A stretch of 64,000 nt of DNA from Chondrus crispus (lineage: Eukaryota > Rhodophyta > Florideophyceae > Gigartinales > Gigartinaceae): NCBI RefSeq assembly GCF_000350225.1, contig NW_005179169.1, forward strand, positions 459,106-523,105. The letters run 5' to 3'. The notes under the pieces were generated by a model that did not search any database, was not told the origin of the DNA, and worked only from the letters and a program-made list of their open reading frames with translations. Of this stretch, positions 9,737 to 20,637 are shown in pieces. Position numbers and translations under genes: made by a program. Numbering within the stretch: position 1 is the stretch's first letter; every line of letters starts with the position of its first letter.

Positions 9737-10783
9737 TATCCTAAAGAAACTACGTGCTCCCAAGCTCCAGGGCAGTGTTCTCTACTGAATCAAACTAAAG
9801 ACGGCTGACCGGTATTTTGACCGGTATTCCCCCTGCTGCTTGAGGGAGGAAGATGTGATGACACGTAATGCAGCTTCTGCACTTACAGTACCGGATCGTC
9901 GCTGATCGATGGGACTAAATCGGCTGGGGGATGTGTCACAAGTTGTATGCGTGTACACGTATAGAAGATCCCGCAATGCTACAGTACACACGATGCTATG
10001 GTAGGAATGAATTGGGGCACTGGCACATGTGCGCAGGGAAATGGCAATTTGCGGCCTGATTCGCAACGTACGCTACAGACCACCAGCGTTTCAATGGTAT
10101 TCGCGACCGTTGACGATACCGACACGGCTTGTGTACACAAGCCGTGTCGGTTTAATTATAAGTTGCCACATGCGGTGGTAAGTTCTAGTGCAATAAACTG
10201 ATAGATATAGGGGTACCGCAAAGAGAGAGAGAATAGAGAGGGCAGTAGCGACGCGCTGGCGATTTGTGCCTTCCAACTTTGCTCGTTGAGTAGTACCCTC
10301 CTTCCCCACTGCGACACGTCCAAGGATGTCTTCATGCATGGATCCTATAACTGCACACGTGCCACTCGGACTTCGGATTCGGGAAAGCGCCGAGTTGTGC
10401 CGGCTGCATGAATTCGGCAAAGACAACAACCTCGAGTGCACCGCGCAAAACGTGGAAAGCAACACTCCACATACACCTTTTCACTTTCATTCGTTACTAC
10501 TGAAGGATACCGCACTCTCACACAGATTCAATCCTCATCATATTCCCTCTCTACAGACTTCGCCACTGACCGACATCCGGTCGGCGTCGGAGAGAATACC
10601 ATAGATAAAAACTCTGAGATTAGCTTCAAAGCATCTTGCAGCTCTTAAAGCCCAGCAGCGGAATGGTCTTCTGCACCCCTCCCCCATCAAACCGTGTGCA
10701 AGAAACGGCTCGAAACAACCTCTTTTCTCACTCGCGCCCGGTTCCGTCCGGGCTCTCAATACCTCGTGCCACGCCCTCGCAAT
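9737..10783. other. Intergenic interval upstream of the host gene island
   Basis: No supported gene. Contains the palindrome at 10118-10151. Sequence next to 10784 would be the 3' flank of APRT. Confidence 0.4.
10118..10151. repeat. 34-bp perfect palindrome
   Basis: ACCGACACGGCTTGTGT followed immediately by its exact reverse complement, with no spacer. Flanked by unremarkable sequence. Perfect spacer-less palindromes of this length are normally unstable, so it is either recent or maintained. Same class as the hairpins at 5780, 37987, 45797 and 46019. Confidence 0.95.
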
Positions 10784-11895
10784 CTACTCCTCGCAAAACG
10801 TGAGCAGCGCATGCGCGTCAATATACGCCTCCTCCTTGAGCCTCCGCCTGCCCTGGAGCGACTCGGACATAATTTCCATGACTACCGCGACTTCCACGAT
10901 CGTCGCCCCCGCCAGTCGCAGCAAGTTGCACGCCGCGGTCGCCGTACCGCCGGTCGCCAGCAGGTCGTCGACGAGCACCACGCGCGGGCTCGTCACGCGC
11001 GCGGTGTCGAACGAGTCCGACGCAACCTCCAGCGTGTCCTTCCCGTACTCCAGCTCGTAATCTTCTGACAGAATTGAGCTGGAACCCTCCGGACCCGGCG
11101 GGATCTTCCCCTTCTTTCGCACCATGATGAACCCGCAATTCAGCGCGTAGGCGACTGTCCGCGTCCGCGCGCGACCGAAAAAGAACCAGGAAACGGAATA
11201 CTGTTAGTCGCAACTCGTTGCATGGAGCGCGTGCCCTCCGCCTAACGTGGGGGGGGGGGGGGGGGGGGGGGGGGGNNNNNNNNNNNNNNNNNNNNNNNNN
11301 NNNNNNNNNNNNNNNNNNNNNNNNNNNNNNNNNNNNNNNNNNNNNNNNNNNNNNNNNNNNNNNNNNNNNNNNNNNTGGGGGGGGGGGGAGGGGGAAACGT
11401 ACGTGCACAGCCGACAGTGAACCCCCTGGCGTCGATGCCGGCGACGTGCGTGATAAAGCCGCCGCCATATCTTTCCGCGAGGGAGTCAATACACTGCTTT
11501 AGCGCGCGCGCATCTGCAAGCAAAGGGTTCATATCAAGGAATGCGGTGCCCTTCTTTGGCCAGTCGGGCGCGCGTCGCACAAGGCTGCGGACGTATGCTT
11601 CGTGGACGCCGAGCACGCCAAGGCCAGGCATGGGCTGGAGTGGGACGCTGCCCATGCGTTTAAGGACGGCGGCGGTGGCGGCGGCAGCGGGTGTGGTTGC
11701 GGCGGCGTCGGCGGAGCTCTCGATGTCCGCGAAGGCCTCCGGCGGCGGGGCGGTGGCGCCGACGACGGGCGGCATGCTGGACGACTCCATGGGCTCAAGG
11801 GAGGAGGGTGCGGATGGGCGCGTACGCAGAAGGGGGGGGGCGGGGGGGTGGATGGGGGTCTGAAACGGGTGCCCCGCTTGTTGCGTGAAGGGCAT
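10784..11895 (-). CDS. APT: Adenine phosphoribosyltransferase, two exons with assembly gap in the intron
   Basis: Catalyses adenine + PRPP to AMP + PPi (purine salvage, usually cytosolic). Exon 1 is 11403-11895, exon 2 10784-11154. The donor GTACGT at 11402 and acceptor CAG at 11155-11157 join in phase to read GFTVGCALAYALNCGF, exactly the APRT 'RGF.FG..LA..L...F' segment. Other family marks: PDWPKKGTAFLDMNPLL (the PDFP-x-G..F.DI motif), AGIDARGF, RKKGKIPPG, LEYGKDTLEV, and the PRPP loop VVLVDDLLATGGT (about residues 223-235). The spliced product is about 287 residues against about 180 for typical APRT. The extra ~100 N-terminal residues are Ala/Pro-rich and may be a targeting or disordered extension, or the true start may be a later Met (for example residue 36). 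The intron holds the poly-G tracts and 100 N. Confidence 0.9.
11155..11402 (-). other. APRT intron (apparent 248 nt, real length unknown)
   Basis: Bounded by a GT donor and CAG acceptor that restore an unbroken APRT frame. Inside are 26 G (11250-11275), 100 N (11276-11375) and another G-rich run (11377-11395) on the plus strand. The N count is a round placeholder, so the assembly broke at a long poly-G/C tract. Confidence 0.85.
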
Positions 11896-13339
11896 GGTCT
11901 ACATCGCGGGGTTCGTAGGTGCGTGAGGGTGGCGAAGAGGGAGGTTTTTTTTATTGTGGCAAATGGTGGGGGCTATTTTTTGGTACAGTATGATGAACAT
12001 GGTATCTACTGCCGGCTGCAGCTGTGCCACTATGGGCGGTTCGGATCAAATGATTGGATCTAGGAGCTACACGTAACGACTGGGGCGTTGCAGCATTGCT
12101 GGAGTGGCGGCTTGCATTGTTGGATGGGGAGCCTGTGAGGTCGGTTCTCGACATCTGCACAATCACACTGTGAGGGGCTGCGGGGTGCACGCGAGACCCG
12201 GAGAGAGGTGAACACCCTCAGGGAGTGAGGCCTTGTTGGGGGGTCAGCGATTTCGGAACGGAAGGGGATGGAATGTGGGGAAGGGCGGGTTTGTCAAGAC
12301 CAAACACGAGGCTCTGATCACGCGTGGGCATGTGCGTTCCAGTGACATCACACCTACAGTAATTGCAAAGACACATTCGACATACGGTGCTGCCGGCGGC
12401 ATCGGTTTCTCGACAGGAAGAGGGATTTATTCCACGTACACACAAAAGGCCAGTCTTCATACGAAACGGGTACCCTTCGAAGGGTACTGTCAATAGCTTC
12501 TCTGCTGTAGACGATTGTGCGCAACTGTAGCGCACCGATCTGAGGCGATGGGGTCGAGGCTCCTGCGATCATTGATATGTGGTATAAAGGCTTGGGAATC
12601 GCGGGTGAGTCCAAGTGGACGCGTCGAAATTGGCGCATGCGAAAAGAGCCATGCGCCGGCGAATGGTCGCAAAATGACCCGGGGCTCACGTGCGACTCAC
12701 CCTTACACAAAGCCACCTCAGGGCCTTAGCCCGAATTGTACTGTGCAGAGCAGCGGATATGTGCTGTGGGAGCGTGGGAATTGTTTGTGAAACAGAACAT
12801 ACAGAAACAGAAGAGTCAGAAACAGAACTGCGAATGCACAATGAGTATCTGCTGCGGTTGCTACGATACTGTACTACCTTGCAATTCACGCAGTAAAACT
12901 TTGTTGGCTTTAAGCATTGCGTCGAGCTTGTTGTAACCGTCAACGCAGGGCCTACGCGCTTTACGACACGTAACAATTCTCAAAAGGCAGGGGAGGCGAG
13001 GCAGAGCGTGGTGGGTCTTGCACTCGTTTCCAAATCGCGTGGACAGGAATTCTTTTGTGATTTCCACTTTTTTAGTGTGGCGATGGGACGGGTACAGTAG
13101 TTGGTGAAAATGGAAAATTAATACGAGGCAAAAGCAATTACCGGGAAGAAATATCTAGAAGCGGAAAGAAATTAAGGGAAGAAAAGTGCGCAGGAGGGCC
13201 CGCTGGCAAATTTCAACGTGACGTCCAATTGTCGGCCTCGCAGCTCTCGCGAAAAAAGCTACTCCAGTGCTCTGCAGTCTAGACGCCCGAGCCAGCCGTT
13301 GGAGGATGTGAGAAAACACCTCCTGCTCTATTTGCCTTC
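11896..13339. other. Intergenic region between divergent APRT and ubiquilin genes
   Basis: No convincing ORF. Contains the 18-bp palindrome at 12470. It must contain the promoters of both flanking genes. Confidence 0.45.
12470..12487. repeat. 18-bp perfect palindrome GTACCCTTCGAAGGGTAC
   Basis: Exact self-complementary sequence. Its GTACCCTT core matches the short ACTGTACC-NNN-GGTACAGT palindromes scattered through 41.9-52.6 kb, so it is probably an outlying family member. Confidence 0.85.
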
Positions 13340-13564
13340 ACATCAAACAGCAATCACCGTTTCCTTCCCTCCGTTCCTTCCCTCCCCCCACCCGTCCGAG
13401 ACCTTTCCGCCCTTTAACCGTCCTCCCGCTCCCCCGACCGTCACTTATTCCGCCCCCTTCCTCCTCCCCTTTTCCATCTTCCCCCTTTCCCATCCTCCCC
13501 CTTTCTCATTCCCCCCGCCCCCTCACTTTTCATTCCCTCCCCCTATCCCTACTCCCTCCTCGCC
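13340..13564 (+). promoter_or_regulatory. Pyrimidine-rich leader of the ubiquilin gene
   Basis: An almost pure C/T tract of over 200 bp on the coding strand ends directly at the ATG (CTCCTCGCCATGG, Kozak-like). The same kind of tract precedes the ATAD2-like start (about 22560-22800) and, on the other strand, the bHLH gene (about 40620-41230), suggesting a shared promoter/5'-leader type. Confidence 0.5.
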
Positions 13565-15205
13565 ATGGCGCTAAACATCATCGTCAAGAACACCACGGGC
13601 ACCCGCTTCGAAATGCAGATTTCCTCGCTCGCCGAGACTGTTGCCGACTTCAAGGTCCGTCTGGCCACCTCAACAGGCATCCCCGCCGCCTCGCAGCGCC
13701 TAATTTTCCGCGGTCACATCCTCAAAGACGCCCAAACTTTCGAGCAGATTAAGGCCAAGCACGGCCTGGAGTCTGGCCAGAGCATGCATGTCGTCCCGTC
13801 CCCGTCTTCCGCTCCCTCTGCGTCCGCCAACGCGACACCCTCCACCCCGACCGCACCGTCGAGTAACCAAACAAACGCCGCCCCGGCACCGCAACTCCCC
13901 ACCGGCATGCCCAACATGGCTGAGATGCAGCAGCAGCTGTTGCAGAACCCAGAGCAAATGCAAGCCATGATGAACTCCCCCCTCATGGAAAACATTATGA
14001 ACAACCCGCAGGTCGCACGCAGTTTGATGATGGCCAATCCCCAGATGAGAGACCTGCTCGACAGAAATCCAGAGCTGGCACACGTCTTTAATGATCCGGC
14101 TACGTTTCGCCAGATGATGCAAATGGCAAGAAATCCCTCACTCATGAACGAGATGATGAGGAACACGGATAGGCAGATGGCCAATATTGAAATGATGCCG
14201 GGCGGCTTTGATGCGCTGCGTCGCATGCACGAAAACATCCAGGCCCCTTTGATGGACGCTACTCAGGGCTTCAACCCAGGCAACCAAACAAACGCGAATC
14301 GCCCCAATGCCGCGGATGACAACCCTTTTGCATCGCTATTCCAGCAGAATACCCCGTCGAATACGCCGATGCCCAACCCATGGGCCCCAAACAATGGCGT
14401 CCAACCTAATGCCGCCCCGCGAGCTCAGCCCACTATGAACACCGGCGCCACAGCTGGGACTGCCAACGGTAACGCTTTTGCGCAATTGTTTCAAGGTGTG
14501 GGCGGAGCGGACAACGGCGCTGCGGGTGGTACGCCGGGGGTTATGCCCGGCTTTCCTGGTATGGGAATGGGCACCGGAGGGATGCCGGGTTTGCCGCCAG
14601 GAATGGACATAGAACAGCTCACCCAATTGATGGAGAACCCTATGATGCAACAGATGATGGATAGTTTGCTGAGCAATCCGCAAACCCTGCAAGCCATGAT
14701 CAACAGCGACCCCTCCATGCGCGCCGCGATGGAAAACAACCCGCAAATGGCCCAAGTCCTTCAAAACCCGGAGATGTTGCGGACCATGATGAACCCCGAG
14801 GTTATGAGAAGCATGCGGCAGCTGCAAAATGCTTTCGGTGGTATGGGCATGGGAGCGACGCCCGGCGCAACGCCCACTCCACCGGGGACGGGCGCTGGTC
14901 AGACGCCCAACACGGGTCAGACGCCATCCCCCACACCACAAGCGACTGGAGGCATGGATGCGGGGGCGCAGATGAATGGCTTTATGGCGATGATGAACGC
15001 CATGGCAGCTGGAGGGGCACCGGGGGCCAACACCGCGCAACCACAGATGACGCAGGAACAGCTTGAGGAAATGTATAGTACCCAGCTTCAGCAGCTCCGG
15101 GATATGGGCTTCTTGGACAAGTCCATGTGCCTCCAAGCACTCCAACAATCACGGGGCAACGTCTCGGCAGCGATCGAAAATCTTCTCAGCAGGTTTGGAG
15201 GGTAG
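13565..15205 (+). CDS. Ubiquilin / Dsk2-type proteasome shuttle factor
   Basis: A 546-aa protein with the full ubiquilin layout. N-terminal ubiquitin-like domain (residues 1-75; SLAETVADFKVRLATSTGIP, QRLIFRGHILKD). STI1-type Met/Asn/Pro-rich helices at about 120-215 (LLQNPEQMQAMMNSPLMENI, NPQMRDLLDRNPELAHVF) and again at about 350-420. C-terminal UBA domain (about 503-546; LQQLRDMGFLDKSMCLQAL then GNVSAAIENLL) with the MGF loop. Ubiquilins carry ubiquitinated clients to the proteasome (UBL) by holding poly-ubiquitin (UBA) and chaperone hydrophobic segments (STI1). Length is typical of the family (about 550-620). Intronless; the ATG follows a C/T-rich leader. Gly/Pro/Asn-rich linkers between domains are normal. 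Confidence 0.95.
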   Translation: MALNIIVKNTTGTRFEMQISSLAETVADFKVRLATSTGIPAASQRLIFRGHILKDAQTFEQIKAKHGLESGQSMHVVPSPSSAPSASANATPSTPTAPSSNQTNAAPAPQLPTGMPNMAEMQQQLLQNPEQMQAMMNSPLMENIMNNPQVARSLMMANPQMRDLLDRNPELAHVFNDPATFRQMMQMARNPSLMNEMMRNTDRQMANIEMMPGGFDALRRMHENIQAPLMDATQGFNPGNQTNANRPNAADDNPFASLFQQNTPSNTPMPNPWAPNNGVQPNAAPRAQPTMNTGATAGTANGNAFAQLFQGVGGADNGAAGGTPGVMPGFPGMGMGTGGMPGLPPGMDIEQLTQLMENPMMQQMMDSLLSNPQTLQAMINSDPSMRAAMENNPQMAQVLQNPEMLRTMMNPEVMRSMRQLQNAFGGMGMGATPGATPTPPGTGAGQTPNTGQTPSPTPQATGGMDAGAQMNGFMAMMNAMAAGGAPGANTAQPQMTQEQLEEMYSTQLQQLRDMGFLDKSMCLQALQQSRGNVSAAIENLLSRFGG

Positions 15206-15829
15206 ACAACCGTTTGGCGTATTAAACTAGCAACAATTTGCCATTGCCATGTACCCGTCCTGCAGCATGTGGCCTGTCTGTGCTCGTGAGTTTGGCTGCA
15301 TTGTTGGGATGATTCGCATCTCCACGCAGCTCCAGCTGACTTGCGCGTGCGCGGTTAGTGGAACTTCTCCCGAACGACTGGCAGAGATCCTTTTCCCAGC
15401 GGACGCGAGTTGAGGAGGAACGAAATCGCGCACGCTCGACGTAGACTTTTTCGAAACATGGAACTTGTTCAGTGCAAGGAAATTAGTGCTAATCTCGCTT
15501 GCGTGGTTCTAATCATTTCTGCTCAGTGTTCATCGCTTGCCATAGATTTCGTCTCCCCAGATTCGAGCGACCACGTTTTATGCATAATGTTAATGGCATT
15601 AGTGTTTATACTCAGATTTCGTACGGCCTTTCTCAACTTAAATGTTGTAATTCTACATGACTGTCCGCGGAGTCGGGCGGCCCAACCTGAGACTACTGAC
15701 GTCTCCACAATCCTGGTGATCTTTGATACGGTTTGTTGAGATTCGTGTTGGCTCTTGTCCTGCCTATTGGGGCTTCTTGCCTGTTCGTGCTTCGGAGCGC
15801 CCGGAAGACATGGCTGTGCGCCAGTTAAC
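15206..15829. other. Intergenic, convergent 3' ends of ubiquilin and ALIX-like genes
   Basis: No supported gene. Must hold both terminators; no clear AATAAA tail signal could be singled out. Confidence 0.4.
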
Positions 15830-18127
15830 TCATTGATGTGGCCCAGACGGATATAGATTGCCTTGCGGTGGGTATCCTGGTCCACTGGAATATTGTGGGA
15901 CTCTGAGAAGGTCTTGAGCTTCGGCCCGTCGAGCGACTACGAATCCTTCCACGTCCCTTCTCAGAGCAGAAAGCGTATCTTGGCGAATTGTATAAAACAT
16001 AACGCCGTCCTTCAGGTGGCCCAAGAGTTCCTTGCACTTTTGTGCTGAGGCTTGGTGTTTGTAAATATTAATCATCTTTTGTTTGTCGGCATCTGCCGTG
16101 TAGTTGGTCTGCGCCGGTGCTGGCAAAGTTAGACGAACATTCGCATCGGACAAAAACTGTGCAACAGCCTCCATTTCTGCACGCATGTCTGTTCCTCGTT
16201 GCTGCAAACCGCCATACACCTGCTTAATCAATGCATCGCATCGCTCAGTATCTCCATCCGGAATTCCAGAGGTCGCAGCATAGGGGTTTTCTAGATGCTT
16301 CTTCTTTTCAAAGTCTTGGATGACGGAGATCTTCTCAGAGAGAAGGCGTTTTCCAGTTGCTACCTTTGGTTGCATCTCTGAAATAATTGCTTCTGCTCTT
16401 TCCGCTTTCCCAGAGGAAGGCGGGGGCGTGGGGCGTGCGGTTGGAGCGGAAAACCCTCTAATGTCCTCTTGCTCCATTTCTCGCATACCAGTTGCATGAC
16501 TTGCAATTTGGTCCTTCACTATCAAGTCTGCATTTGCGGCCTGCTCCATTTCCCCGCGGATCGTCTGAAGATGACTAAGGTAAGGATGTGATAGACTCGC
16601 ACTAGTCGGCCGCGTGACATGGATTCGAGATCGAAGCTGCCTGTCTTCACTGTCTTCCATGTGGAGCAGGCCCTCAACCCCCTGAACTTGCAACTTCACT
16701 TCTGTCGCAAGCTTCAGAACTTCATTCTGTAGTTCTGACAACCTAGAAACGCCGCCACCCTCCTGGGCATCTCGCAATATGTCAATGGCATTCTGCTCAT
16801 CTGTCGATGAAGGGCCTGGTTGCCACGAAACGGGCCGACCTGACTCAGCTGAAATGGAAGCGCGAGTAGAGGAAATGCATTTTTCAACCTTGATGATGAT
16901 TTCTTGCAAATGAACTGCAGTCGTGTTAATGGCGGAAACCTCTTCCGCGACGGTTTGCGCAACCATGTTTGAATACCATGCAGCGACACCTGTGAGTTCC
17001 GTTGAGAGGGGCTCCGGGAGTCCATCTAGTACCTTGAGGCGTTCATCCACGGGTTCATTTTGGAGGATGATACTGATATCGGACGGCTTGACGCTTTGCC
17101 TACCAGTAATCGGAGGACACGACGGAGCCGGGGAACAAAAATATACGGTTCTATTCTCCTGCTCGGCATCGTCCTTTCTGTTCTTAATGTTGAGCTGGAG
17201 GGTATTCAGAGCTTCAACGAGCTTGTTCTTGAGGGTGGCGACTGCGGCTAGCGAGGAAGTATCTAGAGAAGTAACGGTTGTGAGGCCAGTTTGCACGGAT
17301 TTGCTTGCCATAGAGATTCGGGTAAGTTGCTGAGGCATGTTATGGCTATCGCTGCATGCATTCGCCTGTGCCGACTGGGCGACGACGTCAAAATAGGCGG
17401 CGAGGGCGCCTGCTGGCTTGCCGACATACCCGTTGATACAAGTGTTGACAACGTCCGGGTCGCGGCAAGTCTCCTGCGCTATCAAGTAGAAGTCCCTGGT
17501 GCCGATGGCATACCTGGCCATAATAGCGTTGCTGTTGCCCATCTCCAGGGCGATCTCATACAAGGCCTGCTGGGCGTTGCCAAGCATGACATACTCGAGG
17601 GCCTTCAAGGCCGGGGGGTACAAATCGCAGGTAACCTTACGAATCCCCCCGGGTGACGGGAGTTCTGCCGCGGCCTTGAAGTAGCCCGCGGCGGTCTGAA
17701 AGTGCCTCGCCGCAAGTTTCATGGCGCCTGGGTCGGCCCTCCTGGTGCGGAAGGCGGTGGTGGCCAAGTGGGTCTCGCAGACGGCGAGGTTGAACAGGGC
17801 TGCGACGCGATCTAGTTTGAGGTCGTTGAGGACGGCGACGTCGTCGCCGTCGAAGGCGTTGACCCAGAGCAGCTCGACGGCGGTCTCGGAGGGGATGCCC
17901 TTCTCGGTGACGACGTACTCCAGCGCGGCGAGGTAGCGTGTCACGCCAGTGCGCACTGACTCCGTCGTCGGCGGCTCGTGCAACGCAGTGCGCAGGTTCT
18001 GGAAGGCGCGGCACGCCGAGACGGAGCGGGCCGCCGCCGACTCGCCGCGCGTCTGCGCGATCGTGTTGTAGAGAGAGGTGTTCACGTCGACTTTGCGCGC
18101 CAGCTTGGCGCCAGGGGTTAGGAACAT
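15830..18127 (-). CDS. BRO1-domain protein, ALIX/Bro1 family ESCRT factor
   Basis: The ATG at 18127 begins MFLTPGAKLARKVDVN; upstream in-frame sequence is Pro-rich leader, so this start is preferred, giving 765 aa. Residues 1 to about 370 form a BRO1 domain (LYNTIAQTRGESAAA, FQNLRTALHEPPTTESV, RYLAALEYVV, FDGDDVAVLNDLKLDRVAALFNLA, ACRAF). The middle (about 370-710) is the coiled V-domain that binds YPxL late-domain peptides and ubiquitin in ALIX (RISMASKSVQTGL, EIIIKVEKCISSTRASISAE, FEKKKHLENPYA). The C-terminus is short, Pro/Gly/Tyr-rich (SSGPGYPPQGNLYPSGPHQ), as in ALIX tails. BRO1 domains recruit ESCRT-III (Snf7/CHMP4) in multivesicular body sorting and abscission. Intronless, convergent with ubiquilin; both are ubiquitin-pathway proteins. 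Confidence 0.93.
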   Translation of the reverse strand: MFLTPGAKLARKVDVNTSLYNTIAQTRGESAAARSVSACRAFQNLRTALHEPPTTESVRTGVTRYLAALEYVVTEKGIPSETAVELLWVNAFDGDDVAVLNDLKLDRVAALFNLAVCETHLATTAFRTRRADPGAMKLAARHFQTAAGYFKAAAELPSPGGIRKVTCDLYPPALKALEYVMLGNAQQALYEIALEMGNSNAIMARYAIGTRDFYLIAQETCRDPDVVNTCINGYVGKPAGALAAYFDVVAQSAQANACSDSHNMPQQLTRISMASKSVQTGLTTVTSLDTSSLAAVATLKNKLVEALNTLQLNIKNRKDDAEQENRTVYFCSPAPSCPPITGRQSVKPSDISIILQNEPVDERLKVLDGLPEPLSTELTGVAAWYSNMVAQTVAEEVSAINTTAVHLQEIIIKVEKCISSTRASISAESGRPVSWQPGPSSTDEQNAIDILRDAQEGGGVSRLSELQNEVLKLATEVKLQVQGVEGLLHMEDSEDRQLRSRIHVTRPTSASLSHPYLSHLQTIRGEMEQAANADLIVKDQIASHATGMREMEQEDIRGFSAPTARPTPPPSSGKAERAEAIISEMQPKVATGKRLLSEKISVIQDFEKKKHLENPYAATSGIPDGDTERCDALIKQVYGGLQQRGTDMRAEMEAVAQFLSDANVRLTLPAPAQTNYTADADKQKMINIYKHQASAQKCKELLGHLKDGVMFYTIRQDTLSALRRDVEGFVVARRAEAQDLLRVPQYSSGPGYPPQGNLYPSGPHQ

Positions 18128-20637
18128 GCTGGCGGGAGGTGGCTGGGAAGGGGGGAGCGGAGGAGGGGGTGGTGGTTGAGATGAAGGATTTAATGAAAGG
18201 GGAGAAAAGGGTGGGTCCCGTGGAGGAGAAGAGGGGGGGGGAGGGGGGTTGCGGGGCGTCTGTGGGGGGCGTCTGGGGGGGGGGGGCGCCTTGATGAGTT
18301 CCGTGATGAAAACACACCAGCAAGGACATGACGGCCGCATTGCTGAACTCGCGTCCTGTCCATGGCGGTGGGGGAATGGGTAAGACGATTTATTTTTTGC
18401 ATATTTTTCGGGACAAACCTCCGTTACTGGGACGGGTGCGCGAGACGCACCACCTCGCGCCTTCATTGCTGGACTTCGTTGATGGAAATCGTTTGCACTT
18501 AGTGTCGCAAGCTGTGAAGCTACGGCGCTCCGATATAGTGCACAGTTCCGTGAGCGCTTTCCTGTCGCACTGCGGCGAGTGTAGCGAAATTTAGTACCGC
18601 ACGGCCATTGTTTAAGCTTGCGTGCGCACTACCTCACACCACGCCAAAACGAAAAGACTCGCATGTCGGAGTGAGGTGACGCCATTTGCCTGCTGTCATC
18701 AATGCCACAGAGAAAAAACGTCTGCGTCATCCTCTCACCGACATGTGCTGCCCTTCAGACCTTCCAGCCTCGAATTCGCTAGAAGCTTCTGCCGTAAAAC
18801 TTTGTGACGCTGCAAAATTCCACCCGATTCGCTCCTTCGCATTCCATCGCATGCCACCGTGCTCTACAAAGTTTGTAGTACAAACTGCTGGCAAGTTTGG
18901 CACCAACCTGAATCGCAGCTTGATTCGCAGACTCGGCTTCCTACGCACACCACATCTAATGTCCACCCCCACCACCGTAGAAATACGCCTAGTCTGCCTC
19001 TCCATCAAGCATTCATCCACATTCATTGTACTTCCCAACCCCCCACGTCCCGCCCGTGCCCCAGTCTTCTGCCTCTGGAATCCTGCCGACCGTTGTCATA
19101 TCGCGCACTGCATGCATGTCGGACGTAGTTCAAAAAAAGTCTCAGGAGTACCCTTCCAAACACGTGCACCCCCAATCCAGTACGCGCCACATGTTCCCGT
19201 GTTGCTGCCCTTGAACCTGTCGAGTAATTGCGTTTCGTATGTCCCCTGTTCTTCACACTGTTCGCCACTGCTCCAGCTGTAGCCTCGTTTATTTCTGTGG
19301 CACAAGTAAAAGAACGCTTCTGTTATTCTGTTATTAACGACTGCGCCATTAACTTTTTCCGTTAAGCAACAACACCTGGTACGCACATAGTCAATACCCT
19401 TCGTGCCTGTGCAATAAACGTTTATCGTCCACGTGTAGCGACGAAAAATAAACCCTTTCGTTCGCCAGCTAACTCTGTAGGGCCTACCCCTGAGAGGAAG
19501 TGACCTCTCATACGGTATGAGGCTACTTTTCAACTTATTTTTTCTCGACTTGTGCTAGCTCAACAAGAAGGAAGAAGATACTCTCGACACCACCGTAGTT
19601 GAGTTCTGCGTTGCGAAAGGACGTAGTTTGGTGAGATCTGCGCGTCTTTTCCGGCCATTTTTAGAATGCCTTAAAAAAGAAGCCTCTTTGACCAACCTCA
19701 AAACGCTATGTGTTGATATCTTCGAAACCAAAACGCCTGTTTAAAATGTCAACCGGCTATTGAAACTTCAATGGATTCCTAGTCTTTCTGTGTATTGACA
19801 ACTGCTATCCCAATGTTTTGCAAGATGTTATTGCCGAGGGCTTGTATGTTATAGAAATGGAGTCCACACTGACTTTAAAAAGTTTCGATTTAATGTAGAC
19901 ATTTTTGCCAAAAAAAAGCTGGCCTCATATGAGGCAAATCGCTTGTCGTGTTAACAATACAGGGGCATGTTCCGTTTCGATGGAAATGTAAGTCGTTTCT
20001 AGGCAACACATCGTACGTTTACTCCTGTGGTAAGGGATAGTCCCTATTAGATGCGAACACTTGCGAGTGCTCCGAAACGTCGCAACAAGTACTAGATACT
20101 TGTACGGTAGTGCTACCACTGACTTCTTTGGTGCTGTTGTCGTGCCTTCACTGTAGATGCAGCCAAGTGTGTATGGGCGCATCAGTTGCACATGTAATCA
20201 CAGAAGGGACATCTATTGGCGATACCGGACAACCCATCTTAGATATCATGACACACCTGCGACATGCCTAAACAGGCTATCGAACTCCCGTTCGAAGTTT
20301 CGAAGGCACACGGCAACACATCTCTTTTGCTATTACTCTCGACTGGGCATGAAGTTCGTGCCATACTATTCATAGTGTGAACATCGTAGTGTGACCACAA
20401 TGGATTTCAGAGCGCTTCGGGAGAAGCACGATTTGCAGTTGCACAGCACAGTATGATTCCGCCGCTGCACCGATAGGGCGAATATTTGCGTGACTTTCTG
20501 AAATTCGGCCAATTTTCTCCTCCGCCTCATGCATCACAATTCGCCCGCGATCACCACCGGCCTCAGCTCCCATCCCCGCTACCATTGAGCATCCGGATCT
20601 TCCTCCGTTGAGTGTTGACCATCATCTCTGCTGAGAA
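18128..20637. other. 2.5-kb divergent interval between ALIX-like and ACP genes
   Basis: The first 200 bp are G/A-rich on the plus strand, meaning a C/T-rich leader on the ALIX coding strand (18150-18290). The rest shows no ORF with family features and no RNA gene that I can recognise. Confidence 0.4.

Noticed and set aside
18128-18466. Longer N-terminus for the ALIX-like protein (start at 18466)
   Set aside because: The extra 113 residues are Pro/Ser runs from the C/T-rich leader, and BRO1 homology starts right after the Met at 18127.
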